The notes under the pieces are model-generated. The model did no database searches. It had not been told where the DNA came from and saw only the letters and a program-made list of their open reading frames with translations. Shown in pieces: positions 1-11,351 of a DNA stretch of 44,730 nucleotides (position 1 is its first letter; every line of letters begins with the position of its first letter). The translations under genes and the position numbers were made by a program. This DNA comes from Purshia tridentata (Eukaryota; Streptophyta; Magnoliopsida; Rosales; Rosaceae), in assembly GCA_003254885.1 (NCBI GenBank), contig QANT01005159.1, forward strand, positions 1-44,730, read 5' to 3'.

Positions 1-537
1 ATTCACGTTTAATCCACATTAGTGGTACTGGTGGCACACTCGCACTCATCAAAAATGCCTTATATTTATTAATTAAGATCTCGGACGTACACGTAGTCGA
101 AGGTTTTTAGAGACAAATGATAGGCCAGCTATAAGGAAAGGAGTTGGAGTGATCAACTATGTTAGACTTCTAATCTTTTTAGTTGATCTATCATTAATAA
201 AGTTTAAAGATATATAGACTTTTGCATATTTCTGTATATAATGAGTTTGACAAAGTTTTTTCTTCAATCTTAATGAAAAAATTAAATCATTATAAGACAA
301 ATCATAATGTCTTCTTGTTTGCTTAATAAATAAATCATGAATTCTTTTGACCATATTAGTTTAAACAGGTAATTAGGTTCAATTTGAGAAAAAAAAAATT
401 CATGTTGGATGCAAAATTTTGACTTTAAACACAAGGATCAAATTGGCAAAATGTAAACCAAAAATACCAAATGTGATTTCGGATCAAAACACAAAGACTG
501 AATATGTAGTTTAACCTTATATATAGCACCCTTCAAA
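1..537. other. Intergenic sequence, no gene seen
   Basis: AT-rich sequence with no supportable coding exon. Only short open frames without family resemblance occur. The stretch at about 361-530 has the look of old repeat sequence (runs such as caaggatcaaattggcaaaatg), but I could not delimit an element. Confidence 0.5.
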
Positions 538-870
538 TGAGGTATAACTCATTTGAGCCGTAAGGAGATATCACTGTGAGGCCCACTCCGCATTATAGTT
601 GGATGGTCGGAATCATATATCTTCTAAGTCTCAATTTAAGAATTATTTTTGCAAAAACTTAAACTAATCCAAACCGTTTAATCATTTGATTGATCAACTC
701 TTCAAATGTATCGAAATCACTATGTCCATCTATCTATTTCATCACAATGAATGATTTTTAATTTGTTTAATTTTTTACATAGATGATCTTCGAATTGATA
801 CTTAAAAATAAACACCTTCGAGGCACCACACAACTAATAGTCCATTATGACTAAAATGAGTTATACCTCA
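538..870. repeat. MITE-like unit with 17-bp perfect terminal inverted repeats
   Basis: The left end, tgaggtataactcattt (538-554), is the exact reverse complement of aaatgagttatacctca (854-870). Similarity continues imperfectly inward (gagccgtaaggag against tagtcataatgga), giving arms of roughly 30 bp around a 333-bp unit with no coding capacity. Each arm itself contains a small palindrome (ATGAG...CTCAT). No convincing target-site duplication was found, so the superfamily is undetermined. A non-autonomous DNA transposon is the most likely explanation; a chance palindrome of 17 exact bases is unlikely. Confidence 0.6.
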
Positions 871-1031
871 CTGTGCTATTGGGCCTGGGCCACTTCTACA
901 GTCCTATTTCTTAACTAGTGTCGTTTATTCTTGAATGCGTCGTTCTGTTTGTAGTCGGCAAAACCATGAGCACCGTATAGTCCGGTCGTTGGTCTCGCAC
1001 GCCACGCACGAAATTGATTCTCCCGAGACAA

Positions 1032-1057
1032 TCTCTCTCTCTCTCTCTCTCTCTCTC
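1032..1057 (+). repeat. (TC)13 microsatellite in the ATG3 leader
   Basis: Twenty-six bases of perfect TC dinucleotide repeat lie about 57 bp before the ATG3 start codon, probably in its 5' UTR. Pyrimidine-rich CT repeats are common in plant 5' UTRs. The tract is likely to vary in length between individuals. Confidence 0.85.
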
Positions 1058-1113
1058 GCTCTGTTGGCGAAGCGAAGCAAAGCAAAGCAGCGAATTCGGT
1101 CGAGAAGAAAGAA

Positions 1114-4100
1114 ATGGTGCTGTCACAGAAGATTCACGAGGCGTTCAAAGGAACCGTAGAGAAAATCACTGGGCCTCGTACGGTCTCCGCCTTCAAAGAA
1201 AAAGGTGTTCTCAGCATCACCGAGTTCGTCACTGCTGGTGATAACCTCGTCTCCAAGTGCCCTACCTGGTCTTGGTATATTCCCCTTCCATTTTCTCTTT
1301 GTTTTTTCGTTTTTGTTTCAATGGAATTTGTTATCTGTGTGTTCAGATTGTTAACCTGAATCACTGAATTTGATATAAGTGTTTTTTTAATGTTCAATTT
1401 TGAGTTTTCTTCTACTATAAATGTAAAATGAAAGATTATAAGAGTTTGCCATTGATTTTCTTTATCAACTTGGCTGAAATTTATGGATTAACAAGCACCC
1501 CCATCTATTAAATTAGTTTGTTTAATCAGAAAAAGGTATGAAAAGTTTAAAATAAAGAAAAGGAAAATTGGAAATGTTAAGTTGTATTAGTTTCCTTGGT
1601 TTCAATTTTTGGAAAATGCAGAAAGAAAATAGACAAGAAGAATAACTTGTTTCATCAAATATTCGATTATATTAATTGAGAAAAAAAAAGCCTGTGTTTA
1701 GAGTTTGTGGATATGGGGATTGAATAATGATTATATATTAGACCGCGGGAGTATTATTATTGATGCCTATAATTCTTATTAATCTCATTCGGTGTTATTT
1801 CTTATTTATTTGCTTATCTTTTTTATCTTTATTTTCCAAACAAGGTTTTGAGGTGTTATCTGACTTTTTTGGATTCAATTTACCTTTTGATTATCATCAT
1901 GTTAGGGAATCAGGAGAGCCGGGCAAGAGGAAGCCATACTTACCACCAGAAAAGCAGTATTTGATCACTAGAAATGGTACAATGACATCATATTATGCTA
2001 TTTTCCTTGCAATAATCATTTTTTCCTCCTTTCCCGTGAAGTATTTCGATCTTGTTGGTAATAGCTACTTGGCCAGTAATGACAGTGTTTAATAATTTGT
2101 ACCATTTCCTTTTCATTGAGTCAAGAATCATATTAGCTAATTGGCTGGTAATTTGTGTGTTTGTCTGTCTCAATTCTGCACTTCAAGAAAATGCTTTTCC
2201 TTGTGCTTCAAACTTAAGCTCTAGATTACTGTTGCGCTTTATCATGCCCTGTACCTTTAATTACACTGGATAATCTGTTTATTTCTTGTTTCTTGTCAGT
2301 CCCTTGTTTACGGAGGGCTGCATCTGTGGAAGAGGAGTATGAAGCTGCAGGTATGGAAGTTCTTATTGATAATGAAGATAATGATGGCTGGTTGGCAACG
2401 CATGGGAGGCCAAAGGGTAAGTTACTTTGTTAAATGTACCCATCGATATTTCCATAGAACCTTTAGGCTCAGACTGTCTCTTATCTTTATAAGATAGAAG
2501 TGGCGAGGAGGAAAATGTGCCCTCCATTGAAAGTTTAGAACTCAGCAAGAATAAAGTTGTGAAGTCTGCCCCCTTACATGCTGGAGGGGAAGATGAAGAA
2601 GATATTCCTGACATGGCTGATTACGAAGAAGCTGACAACATTGAAATAGATCCTGTAAGTGTTTAATTGACATGCAAAGTTGCTAACGGTAACTGGTTAA
2701 TTCAGTAGTTTGCATTAATACTTCATCTAATTACATACAGAATCATAAGATAGTGGTTCTTGTCTCTTTGAAACTTCATGGCTTCATGCTGGATCTACAT
2801 GTTGATAGGTTTTTTCTTAAACCAGATTGTAGTTGAAGCACATGATATATGAATATGATTTATTGATCATTTTTCTCTTATTAGTAGCAACGTTTGGGGA
2901 AGGCAGATTTGACCTCCTCTTTAGATGAGAGGTGCGACTACCAATTGGATTATGACTTATGCCCAAGTCAGATTGTACCTTTTTTCTAACCAAGCTGTTG
3001 CTACCACATCAGCTTTGGTTGACTGTAGGATGCGTTAGCTAATATGCCAGTTTTTAAAGCTGAAGAGTGAAGAGTGAAGAGATGCAACTAATGTTGATAT
3101 CCCCATATCTAAGAAAAGCTTCATATAATGTTTTGAGAAGTTTTTTATCCTAGGTTTACTCATATAATGCTTCGATATCCCCATATCAAACAACCTTCTT
3201 CTCTAGTCTCTAGCACAGGGTGATTATTTTTTCCTTTTCAAGTATTTATTATAATAATAATAATCTAACTATGATGCATATGGACCATGGAAATGATGTC
3301 TGCTCCATTAGTTTAGTAGTCATCAACAGGGCTTAAGAATTTTGGTGGTTGCGATGTATGTTGGTTAAATTGCAGGGAACATATCTGGTTGCTCATGAAC
3401 CTGACGATGACAATATTTTAAGGACTCGAACCTATGATGTCAGCATTACGTAAGATTCTTTATCTCTTTTTCTTAACTGTTCACCAGTTCCAATCCTTTG
3501 CCTATTTGAAACTTGGAAGCACATGCCTTTTGGAGAAACAGTTGTTTTTCATTTCAAAGTTTATGTAATAAAGAATTGCTGTCTGGATAGCTCAATCATA
3601 ATGCAATTGAAGGTTACTTCAATTTGTTGATCTGTGTAGTAAATTCAAAGTTTGCATCACTAACTTTTTTGATATTTTCTCACTTACAGGTATGATAAAT
3701 ATTACCAAACTCCTCGAGTGTGGCTTACTGGCTATGATGAGGTTTGTCTCAGTAATTCGGTGTTTTGCTTTAGCAAGCTTCTATGATTACAGTACTGCTG
3801 CTGGTCTGGTATTCAACTTGAGTCAATTAAAATTTTGCATGTTAATATCATTCTCCAGCCCAACAGATTCAAGCTGGAGCCTGAATTTGAGTTGTTGCTT
3901 AAAATGAACGAAGATTAAACAGTGTCACATTTTTTTTTCCTTTGTTTTATTTATATATTAAAAATAAGAAACTTAAAATATTTATTTAAAAGAAGGTCCA
4001 AATTACCATAGGAGTGAACAAGCAGTCTACCCAATACACAGAAACATTAACATTGCAATGAACATTAGATAAACTAAAGGACAATCATCTTAAGAAACAG

Positions 4101-5743
4101 CAGCTAGATTTTGTATTTTTTATTTATTTATGGGAATCTCAATTTATTTAATTTCTTGTACTCTATAGTGTAATCTTAGTTACTATAAAGACTTTTATGA
4201 CTAATTAAATTCCTCTAATTCTGTTAGTCAAGGATGCTTTTGCAACCAGAGCTCGTACTTGAAGATGTCAGTCAAGATCATGCACGCAAAACTGTGAGTT
4301 TAGACTTTCAGAATCATATTCTTCCTTGTTTGTATAATTAGGATATATCTTCCATGAGTACCAAATTCTTTGTTCATGGTTCTTATGTTAAACCATGCCT
4401 TGTGGATAATGCCACATCAAGAAGTTAGACACGTCCAATTTACAGGCCACAATGTTTGTTAACTACTGTTCATTTTCATTCATTGAAATTGTTTTCTTTG
4501 GAGATGAAATCATGTTTAATCACACACACTCACACATACACATTTTACATAAATATTGTGGTATTTATGTGGGATTGGAATTAGTTTTAGAGATCTACTG
4601 TGATTGCCATTACAGATGCCTGCTCTATTTTTCGCTATGCATGTTAGGGGCTTGGTCTATATTGGAGTTGCAGGGTAGGGTTCTTGATGATGTGTTTTTT
4701 AGGAGAAAAGCAGAGAAATTTTTTCTTGTTTGGGATGTGTAAATTGTAATTGGGAGGAGAAAAGGAAAAACTATAATTCTCATACATTACTTTGTGTGCC
4801 ATGTGATTGTGTTTGACTGTTGATTTTGTGGATGCAGGTAACTATTGAGGATCATCCCCACTTGCCTGGAAAGCATGCATCTGTCCATCCATGCCGACAT
4901 GGGGCTGTGATGAAAAAAATAATTGATGTACTAATGTCACGCGGAGTGGAACCAGAAGTTGATAAGTAATTTTCTGTCTTGACTCACCCATTTTGTAGGG
5001 CTTTTCTCATGCTCAGGCTAATTTTTTGTAATGTAATAATATTTATTGTTGTTTTGCTTTGTTTTTGGGGTTTTTCTTTTGTTTCTGTTGGTTTTTTTTT
5101 GGGTGTTTTTGTGATTTTTCTTTTTTTCTATCTGAAAACATCATATAACACCACCAAGGCTTGAATTTTTCAGGCCAGCCTGGTGGAATAGAAGGTCTTA
5201 GCCACTAAGGTGTCCTCTAGGGGCATGTAATAAAATTGATCTGTAAAATGTATTGATTAGAGAAAAGCCAATTAGCAATATCAATCAAAGAATCGAGTCA
5301 CAATTAAAAACCATATGATTTAGTTAGAGTCAGAATAGGTTTTCAAAATAAGGTTGTCAATACCATGAGGTGCAGTGATGCTGGGGTGTCGCTGAATACT
5401 AGGTGTCAATACCATGGGGTGCAGTGATGATGCATATACTTATCAATATGAGAATATAATAATATAAATTGTATTTGTTGAAACTTCTATCAAAGGATGC
5501 TTTTCTTCTAATTTTTCTTATATGTGACAGTTGGGATATTCCCACACGCAATTTGACAGGAATGCATCCTACACTAACGTTCATATTCAGTACTTTAAAC
5601 TATCGATGCAACAACTTCCTTATCATTTAAAATTTATCTTTTGTAGGTACCTTTTCTTATTCTTGAAGTTTGTTGCCTCTGTAATTCCAACTATTGAATA
5701 TGACTATACGATGGACTTTGATCTTGGCAGCTCCAGCAGTTGA
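1114..5743 (+). CDS. ATG3: ATG3, E2-like autophagy conjugating enzyme
   Basis: ATG3 is the E2-like enzyme that receives ATG8 from ATG7 and transfers it to phosphatidylethanolamine during autophagosome formation in the cytoplasm. Nine coding exons, all with GT-AG introns and consistent phase: 1114-1274, 1906-1976, 2300-2416, 2494-2654, 3376-3449, 3690-3741, 4228-4293, 4838-4965, 5647-5743. They give 308 aa against about 313 in Arabidopsis. The start is the ATG of [11 protein letters not shown]. The catalytic Cys is C253 in the HPCRHG motif of exon 8. The acidic, variable loop (exons 3-4, EDEEDIPDM) and the conserved [10 protein letters not shown] segment are present. The C-terminus ends DFDLGSSSS. 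All exons are intact. The 3' UTR probably begins directly after the tga; an AATAAA occurs at 5815-5820. A 3'-UTR intron ending near 6357 (ttgcag) is possible but unproven. Confidence 0.97.
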
Positions 5744-8271
5744 GCAATTTAACAGAGGTATCTAGAGTAAGAAAAGGTTTTTATTTTTCATCACATAATC
5801 AATGATTCATACGGAATAAATATGATTAAAGTAACTCTAGCATGATTAAAACTACTGTCGAATTGAACTGCTTATTGTTCAAAGGTTTCTTTTCTTCTAC
5901 TGGGGTTTTACAGATACAAGTATATTTACTATAATTCAGTTTTGCAAGTCGGTAGACCTTGTACCAAAAGTTCTGCAATCTTCCCCAACCTATTGTGGAA
6001 CAAAGTCTCCTCCATAGGAAGTCAAGAGCTTAACTCTTAACTCTAGACCACTTTTTTCATGATTTGTAGATGAGTTAGGTTCTAAAAGTTTTTACCGGAT
6101 CTATTCAGAGGTGTTTCAACTTACCATGGTACATGGGAATGTACTTTCGAAAGTGGAATAAAAGTCCTGTATTATGTTGAATGTCGAAAATTGCTGTTTG
6201 ATATTTCTAATCTGATTTATATGCGGGATGGCAGGTTGGTTATTGTTTTGATCATGTGAATGGTTTATTTGTTATTTTTAGTGAGCAAGTAGCTATTGTA
6301 TCAGTATGTCATTGTTTATGACCCTGCTTCACTGGATTTCTGTTTGGATTTGCAGCACAGATTGTAAATGCACATCAGGCAAAGTAGGTTGGATTTGGAA
6401 GTTAAAGATTTAACCATTGAGACTACCGTATAATCTGCTCCCACTTGTATTATGCTTGACTGCTTGTACAGTACAGATGGCTAAATTGTTTATTTGAAAT
6501 TCAATTGAGTGTTGATAACTTGATATCCCGTCAATTGTTTGACAGGGTGGATGTTTATTTGCCCAACTCAGGACAGAGTATGTAATATAAAATTGACGGT
6601 CTTTTATCCCAACCTAGTTAATTATGTTATTGGCTGTTTTGCTTGGGGTTATTTTGAGCATCAATTTCTCTATCAAATAAACACAAATCAAAATTGAAAT
6701 TAGTTATAGAATGTCCATAAGATGGTATATTAATCTCCCACCGACATTTTTCCTAAAAACTAATGGACCAGTTTTTCTCAAATTGAAAATCTTGGATTTT
6801 CTCAATTAACTCACAAAGTTACAAAATTGTACTAGGATTGTAAGGAATATAAACATAGTCACCAAATTGATTACAAGTCAAAACACAATGTGTAAAATTG
6901 TAGTTCACCATTTTCTACTCCTCAGTACGCATATGTGCCTTGACAAAGAAAATTTCTTCGATGGATGGACAATCTTAATGCAATGCCTTGGATCTCCACC
7001 ACACCATATGAAAGGGGGTTCAGATTAGGATAGCCTGATATGAGACTTAGTATTTAATTATCATATGCTGATTGTAAACAAGAAAGAATAAAATTCTCTT
7101 TTTTTTTTGTTTGGCTGGTGAATACAATTTACTTTTAAATTCTAATACTTTAGTAATTGGTGGAGTTACCCAGTTGAAAGAACAATAGAACTCTCCTTTA
7201 TATCGAAGAAGTTCGATACCCTTCCCCCAAATTAAAAAAAAAACTATTAAATACCCTAAAATTAATTAGTAACACACAGCCCAACCAATCCATTAAACAT
7301 TAAACTCATAAACCCAAAAAAAATATTTAAAAAATAATAATAATAAGACAGCTCCAAATAAACCGACATTTTCATCAGCTGCAATGCTCTGTCATCTTCT
7401 GCATGGAGTGATCCTAGAGCAGTCACAACATCAATCATGTCCAGCCACAACGTTTCAATAATAGTGGTTTTCAAAATATTGTATTAGCTGGAAAGTTTGC
7501 TCCTGATCAAACACACCTCAGCCAAAACATCACTCATGTCCAGCCGTTATCTAGGCAATTCTGCAGAGCAAGCAACTCTAATTTCTAAAACTAAAATCAA
7601 GCTTTCTTGAATTTTCATCCCATACCATACTCTGCATTTTCACAATTCCAACACCATATTGTAATTTCTAATTAAGTGCTCAAAGCCCTACTTCCATGTT
7701 CCAAACTAACAAATGAATATCGAGAAAAACATAAATTATTTTCTGATGAATCACTTGAAGTTTGCTCCTTTTTTTTCCTCCATAAGCAACAAAGGTACAA
7801 GGAGAGTGCAAAAATGACACCTACAAGACCACAAACCTAGGTTGGGCTCAAATCAATCTTCGGTTTTTTGGCAATTGAAACTCAAGTATGCCCCCACAAA
7901 GTTTTTGGGCGAAGTCTCTTGGATTTTGTTTAGTGTCACAGAAAAGATTTTGACTGAAGAAAGCTTGAAGATTGAGGAAGGGATCAGAAAAGACAACGTA
8001 TTTCTACCCAGAGAAAGAGAAGTAACACATGCCAGCTAGTGGCAAAAGTGTGTAGTTTACAAGGGTCATCCATTATCCTAGCCTTGATTGCAAGCAAGGC
8101 CAGTCGAACCAAGGCATGAGTGAGAAATAAGAGCATGCATGCAAAAGGATGAGTAAAACACAGATGAAATAAACTTGTAAAGCGCCATAATTTGGATAAG
8201 TTTGGCATGTAGGTACGTGAAACTAAATTTTGGCTAACCAGTGGTACTTGTCTTATAAGCAGCAAGCATGC
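5744..8271. other. ATG3 3' flank and intergenic sequence
   Basis: The first several hundred bases are likely ATG3 3' UTR and flank, with AATAAA at 5815-5820. The rest is AT-rich. Short open frames on both strands, such as 7262-7474 minus and 7842-8039 plus, have no recognisable family. A 23-base phrase (tca-atc/ctc-atgtccagcc) occurs twice near 7430 and 7530 in slightly different form. I see no supportable gene. Confidence 0.5.
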
Positions 8272-8279
8272 CGCACAAT

Positions 8280-9126
8280 CAGGGACGGATCCAGGATCCC
8301 CCACTTGGGGGGTCATGGTCAGGTGGAGCCTAGAGCTGCGCAGCGAAATTTTTTAGAGGCCAGGCACAAATGAGGCTGTAGTAGTGGAGGATGGCTGGAT
8401 GGTGAACTGAGTGTAGTTGTGGATGGGTGTGGGTTTTGGGAATTTTGCGGATGGGTGGGGATTAGTAGGTAAGCAAGTAAGTGTAGGAACTTTAAAAAAA
8501 ATAAAGCTAGTTGAAACTTTAAACAATGCCAAGAGACCATAGGTGGGAGAGTAAGCAGTGCCATTTTCAAAAGAAATGTGAAGCTTCTAGTTCTTTTCAT
8601 AGTGGAGAACCGAGGTGAAGTAAACTAACAAGCAAGATGAACAGGAATATTATGGATAAGATCACTAATAAGCGAAGCATAAGGTAATGATTACCAAAAC
8701 TTAAAACACTGTTTAACAACCGAATGGACGAAAGCAACTCATGGAGCAGTAGTTTGGCACGTGAACACTTGGATAATTTACTTTGACATTGAACCTTGAT
8801 GTTGAAACCCAAACATCAGACGTACAGATGTTAGAGCAATTACGCCTCAATATGTCAAAAAAGTCCGCTAAGAACGTATGCGGTGAAGTTGAATAGACAA
8901 TTGCCATTATTCATGTACAAGGTAACAAACACAGAAAGGAAAAACTAGCAGTCGTGTGTGGGCAGTGTGCCGCTCTTCTCAGTGAGGACTTTCATCGAAC
9001 ACCTGGGGGGTCACCTTCTTCCACTTTGGGGGGTCACTGGTGTCGCCGTCCAGAGGTCACCCCCTTCGTGCTCCGCCGTCTGGGGGGTCGCTTGACCCCC
9101 CAAGCCACTATATGCATCCGTCCCTG
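8280..9126. mobile_element. Non-autonomous hAT-type transposon, 847 bp, with 8-bp TSD
   Basis: The element is flanked by the exact direct repeat cgcacaat (8272-8279 and 9127-9134), the 8-bp target duplication typical of hAT transposons. Its ends are perfect 11-bp inverted repeats, CAGGGACGGAT. Just inside, both ends carry cttggggggtca in inverted orientation. The right end has further ggggggtc copies (about 9004, 9028, 9082) and a hairpin with an 8-bp stem and 4-nt loop at 9082-9101. No transposase reading frame is present, so it must have been moved in trans. The interior, about 8345-8960, has no recognised origin. The perfect TSD suggests a fairly recent insertion. Confidence 0.9.
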
Positions 9127-9401
9127 CGCACAATACAGTTTTAAGGATCAAAATTAAGTTGTAATGTACCATACAATGATCATATGAATTAATTCGCAGT
9201 TAGAAGAAAGAAGAAAGTGGTTCTGGGTTATTTGCAGAAAAAAGTGAAATGATGATCATACGATTTGGACCTCTAAATGCTCTTTATTTCCAGTCTTTTT
9301 TTTTGGTGGGACAGCGTCCATAGATCAGTTGACTTGGCTTACCCTTTTTTCCTTCCTTTTTAGTAGAGAGAAGCTAGATCAGAATGCCCGTTGGTACGCA
9401 A

Positions 9402-10627
9402 CAAGGAATGTAATTTCAATTTCGTTGGAAATTTCCATGAAAATTTTGACGAAAATTTCGACCCAATTTCAATTTCGATAGGGTTTAAACAAAAATGACG
9501 GAAATTGTTATCAAACGACGAAAATTTTGAATGAAACTTTACCATATACTTATTTAATATATTATGTATCATATTTATAAAAAAAATTGAAGGAACCAAA
9601 TCATATTATAAGTTTCATATAATATAAAGTAAATATAATGCAAGCTGAAAATAAATTCTGTTAAAAAAATGTGATATAAGGTGAATCAAACTAAATCTTA
9701 TATATTCTATAATCTATATTATATATTCTTTAGGATATAATATAAGATATTAGGATTTAAAGTATTTTTATTATTTTTTATATAAGAATATATTAGGGTT
9801 TACATTAAAAAAAAACTAAACAAAACTCTAAAATCAAAAAGCCAAACCAATTTCCAAAAAAACCTCAAAGCCAAAGACCAAACAAAATCCCAAACTTTTT
9901 TTTTCCTTTCCAATTAGCCAAAAATTCAAACCCCAATTAATTCTAAACCCTTTTTTCTTTTCTTTTTTCCCTTCCTTCTTTCCTTTCTTTTTCCCTTCTT
10001 TTCTTCCTTTTGGTTTGAACATTATTCCTCCTCAATCCTCACGCCACTTCCCCTTTTTTTTTCCCTTTCTTTTTCTTTTTTTCTCCTTCCTTTCCTTTCT
10101 TTTTCTTTCCACTTTCCCAGGTTCTCTTTCCCACCTTCCCACGCAGCTTTTCCTTCTTCTTCTTCTTCTTCCTTTCCCACTGTTCCCCCTTCCTACTGCA
10201 GACTGCCTTCTCCTCTGCTCTCTCTTCTTTTTTCTTTTTTTTTCTTTTCCTTCCCAGCTTCCTCACTTCCCCAGTTCCATTCCCCTTCCCCTGCCTCTCT
10301 ATTTCTCCCCAGCAGCAGTCCCAAATCTATTTCTCTCTGCTCTCTCCTCCCTCCCCCATCTCTCATCTTCATCTCTCTCAATCTTCCAGCTCTCTACCGC
10401 CCAAAACCCAGCTCCAGCCGGCCTCAACTCTTCTCAAAACGCAAAACCAGTACTTGTCTATCAATATTTCGGCGAAATTATACCTAAATTTTGGGTTTTT
10501 CCGAAATTTCGCCGAAATTAACGAAATTCAAACGAAAAATGGGCAAAATGGTGATTTCGTATCGGGACCCCTTAAAAACGAAAATTTCGCCAAAATTTCG
10601 GCAAAATTACCGAAATTACACTCCTTG
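9402..10627. mobile_element. Non-autonomous hAT-type transposon, 1226 bp, with 8-bp TSD
   Basis: The exact 8-bp direct repeat gtacgcaa lies at 9394-9401 and 10628-10635. The ends match over 16 bp with one mismatch, CAAGGAATGTAATTTC on the left and CAAGGAGTGTAATTTC on the right in reverse complement. Subterminal regions at both ends are crowded with GAAATTTTCG/CGAAATTTCG-like motifs, typical of hAT transposase-binding subterminal repeats. The middle is a long pyrimidine-rich tract listed separately. No transposase is encoded; the long open frames inside are low-complexity artefacts. It lies between the 3' ends of ATG3 and HUB1. Confidence 0.9.
9892..10420 (+). repeat. Polypyrimidine tract inside the 1226-bp element
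   Basis: About 500 bases on the plus strand are almost all C and T, in irregular cttttt, ttcctt, tcttctt and ctctct blocks. The strand asymmetry opens long reading frames of Phe/Leu/Ser/Pro on one strand and Lys/Glu/Arg on the other; these are not genes. Such homopurine-homopyrimidine DNA can form triplex structures and is prone to slippage. Confidence 0.85.
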
Positions 10628-10635
10628 GTACGCAA

Positions 10636-11351
10636 AATGCAAAATTTAGATCTGAACATCTAAGAAGAGAGTATAATTTTACAACAAATGGGGGGACAAA
10701 AATGAGACCATCCTCGCATTTATAATAAATGAATGAAGATCTATCTTGTTACATTTACAGAAATTTTGCGCACTAAAACATCTTGACAAGAGCTATTAAC
10801 ATACAAACTGTTGTCGAAAAAGGGCAAACTATACAAGAAAAAACACTGCTTTAAAATCTCCACTAAACATCTAAATCGGTAGAGCCAAAAGTACAGATAC
10901 TGCTTCATCCATTTCCGGCAGAGAAAAAACCCTCACAAATAGACATTGTAAGACTACTAGTGTAAAAGAAAGCTCCACTTTTAGACTTACCAACATGACA
11001 TATTTATTCTCCATATGATCATGCGGCACTGCATAGCCTCCGGGTGAATATGAACGGAATGGATCTATTCGAATTATCTGCAAATGATAGATTGAAAGAT
11101 TCCAGGGCTCCTAGAAGGTTAAAAGGATAAAAATTTATAATGCACTAAAAAACTGAGTTAAATTAACAACCTAGAACTTGCGCTGATTGATGGGGAAGGG
11201 GGAAGCTTCCCCTAACCAAGGCTGCAAATGTTCCCAACAATTTCACTAATATAACCATGTGTTAACCAGTCATAATTCCAGTCCAGGATCATATGCACTG
11301 ACTCGTTCACATGCATGATGCAGGTCTCAAAAAAGCTTCATCAGTCTCCTC
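10636..11351 (-). other. Probable HUB1 3' UTR and downstream flank
   Basis: This is the region just past the HUB1 stop codon (11352-11354). On the minus strand an AATAAA polyadenylation signal lies at 11003-11008, about 345 bases after the stop. A possible 3'-UTR splice acceptor (ttgcag) occurs near 11080. Open frames here resemble no family. The boundary of the transcript cannot be fixed from sequence alone. Confidence 0.5.

Noticed and set aside
1032..1159. Small overlapping open frames around the ATG3 start (935-1241)
   Set aside because: They come from the TC repeat and from other frames of ATG3 exon 1. The ATG3 frame alone has family homology.
10015..10521. Open frame of 168 codons on the plus strand and Lys/Glu-rich frames opposite it
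   Set aside because: They lie wholly in the polypyrimidine core of a transposon. Composition alone keeps the frames open and there is no protein-like pattern.
10871..11083. Minus-strand frame of 70 codons after HUB1 as a separate gene
   Set aside because: No family resemblance. It lies in the probable HUB1 3' UTR and contains the likely polyadenylation signal.
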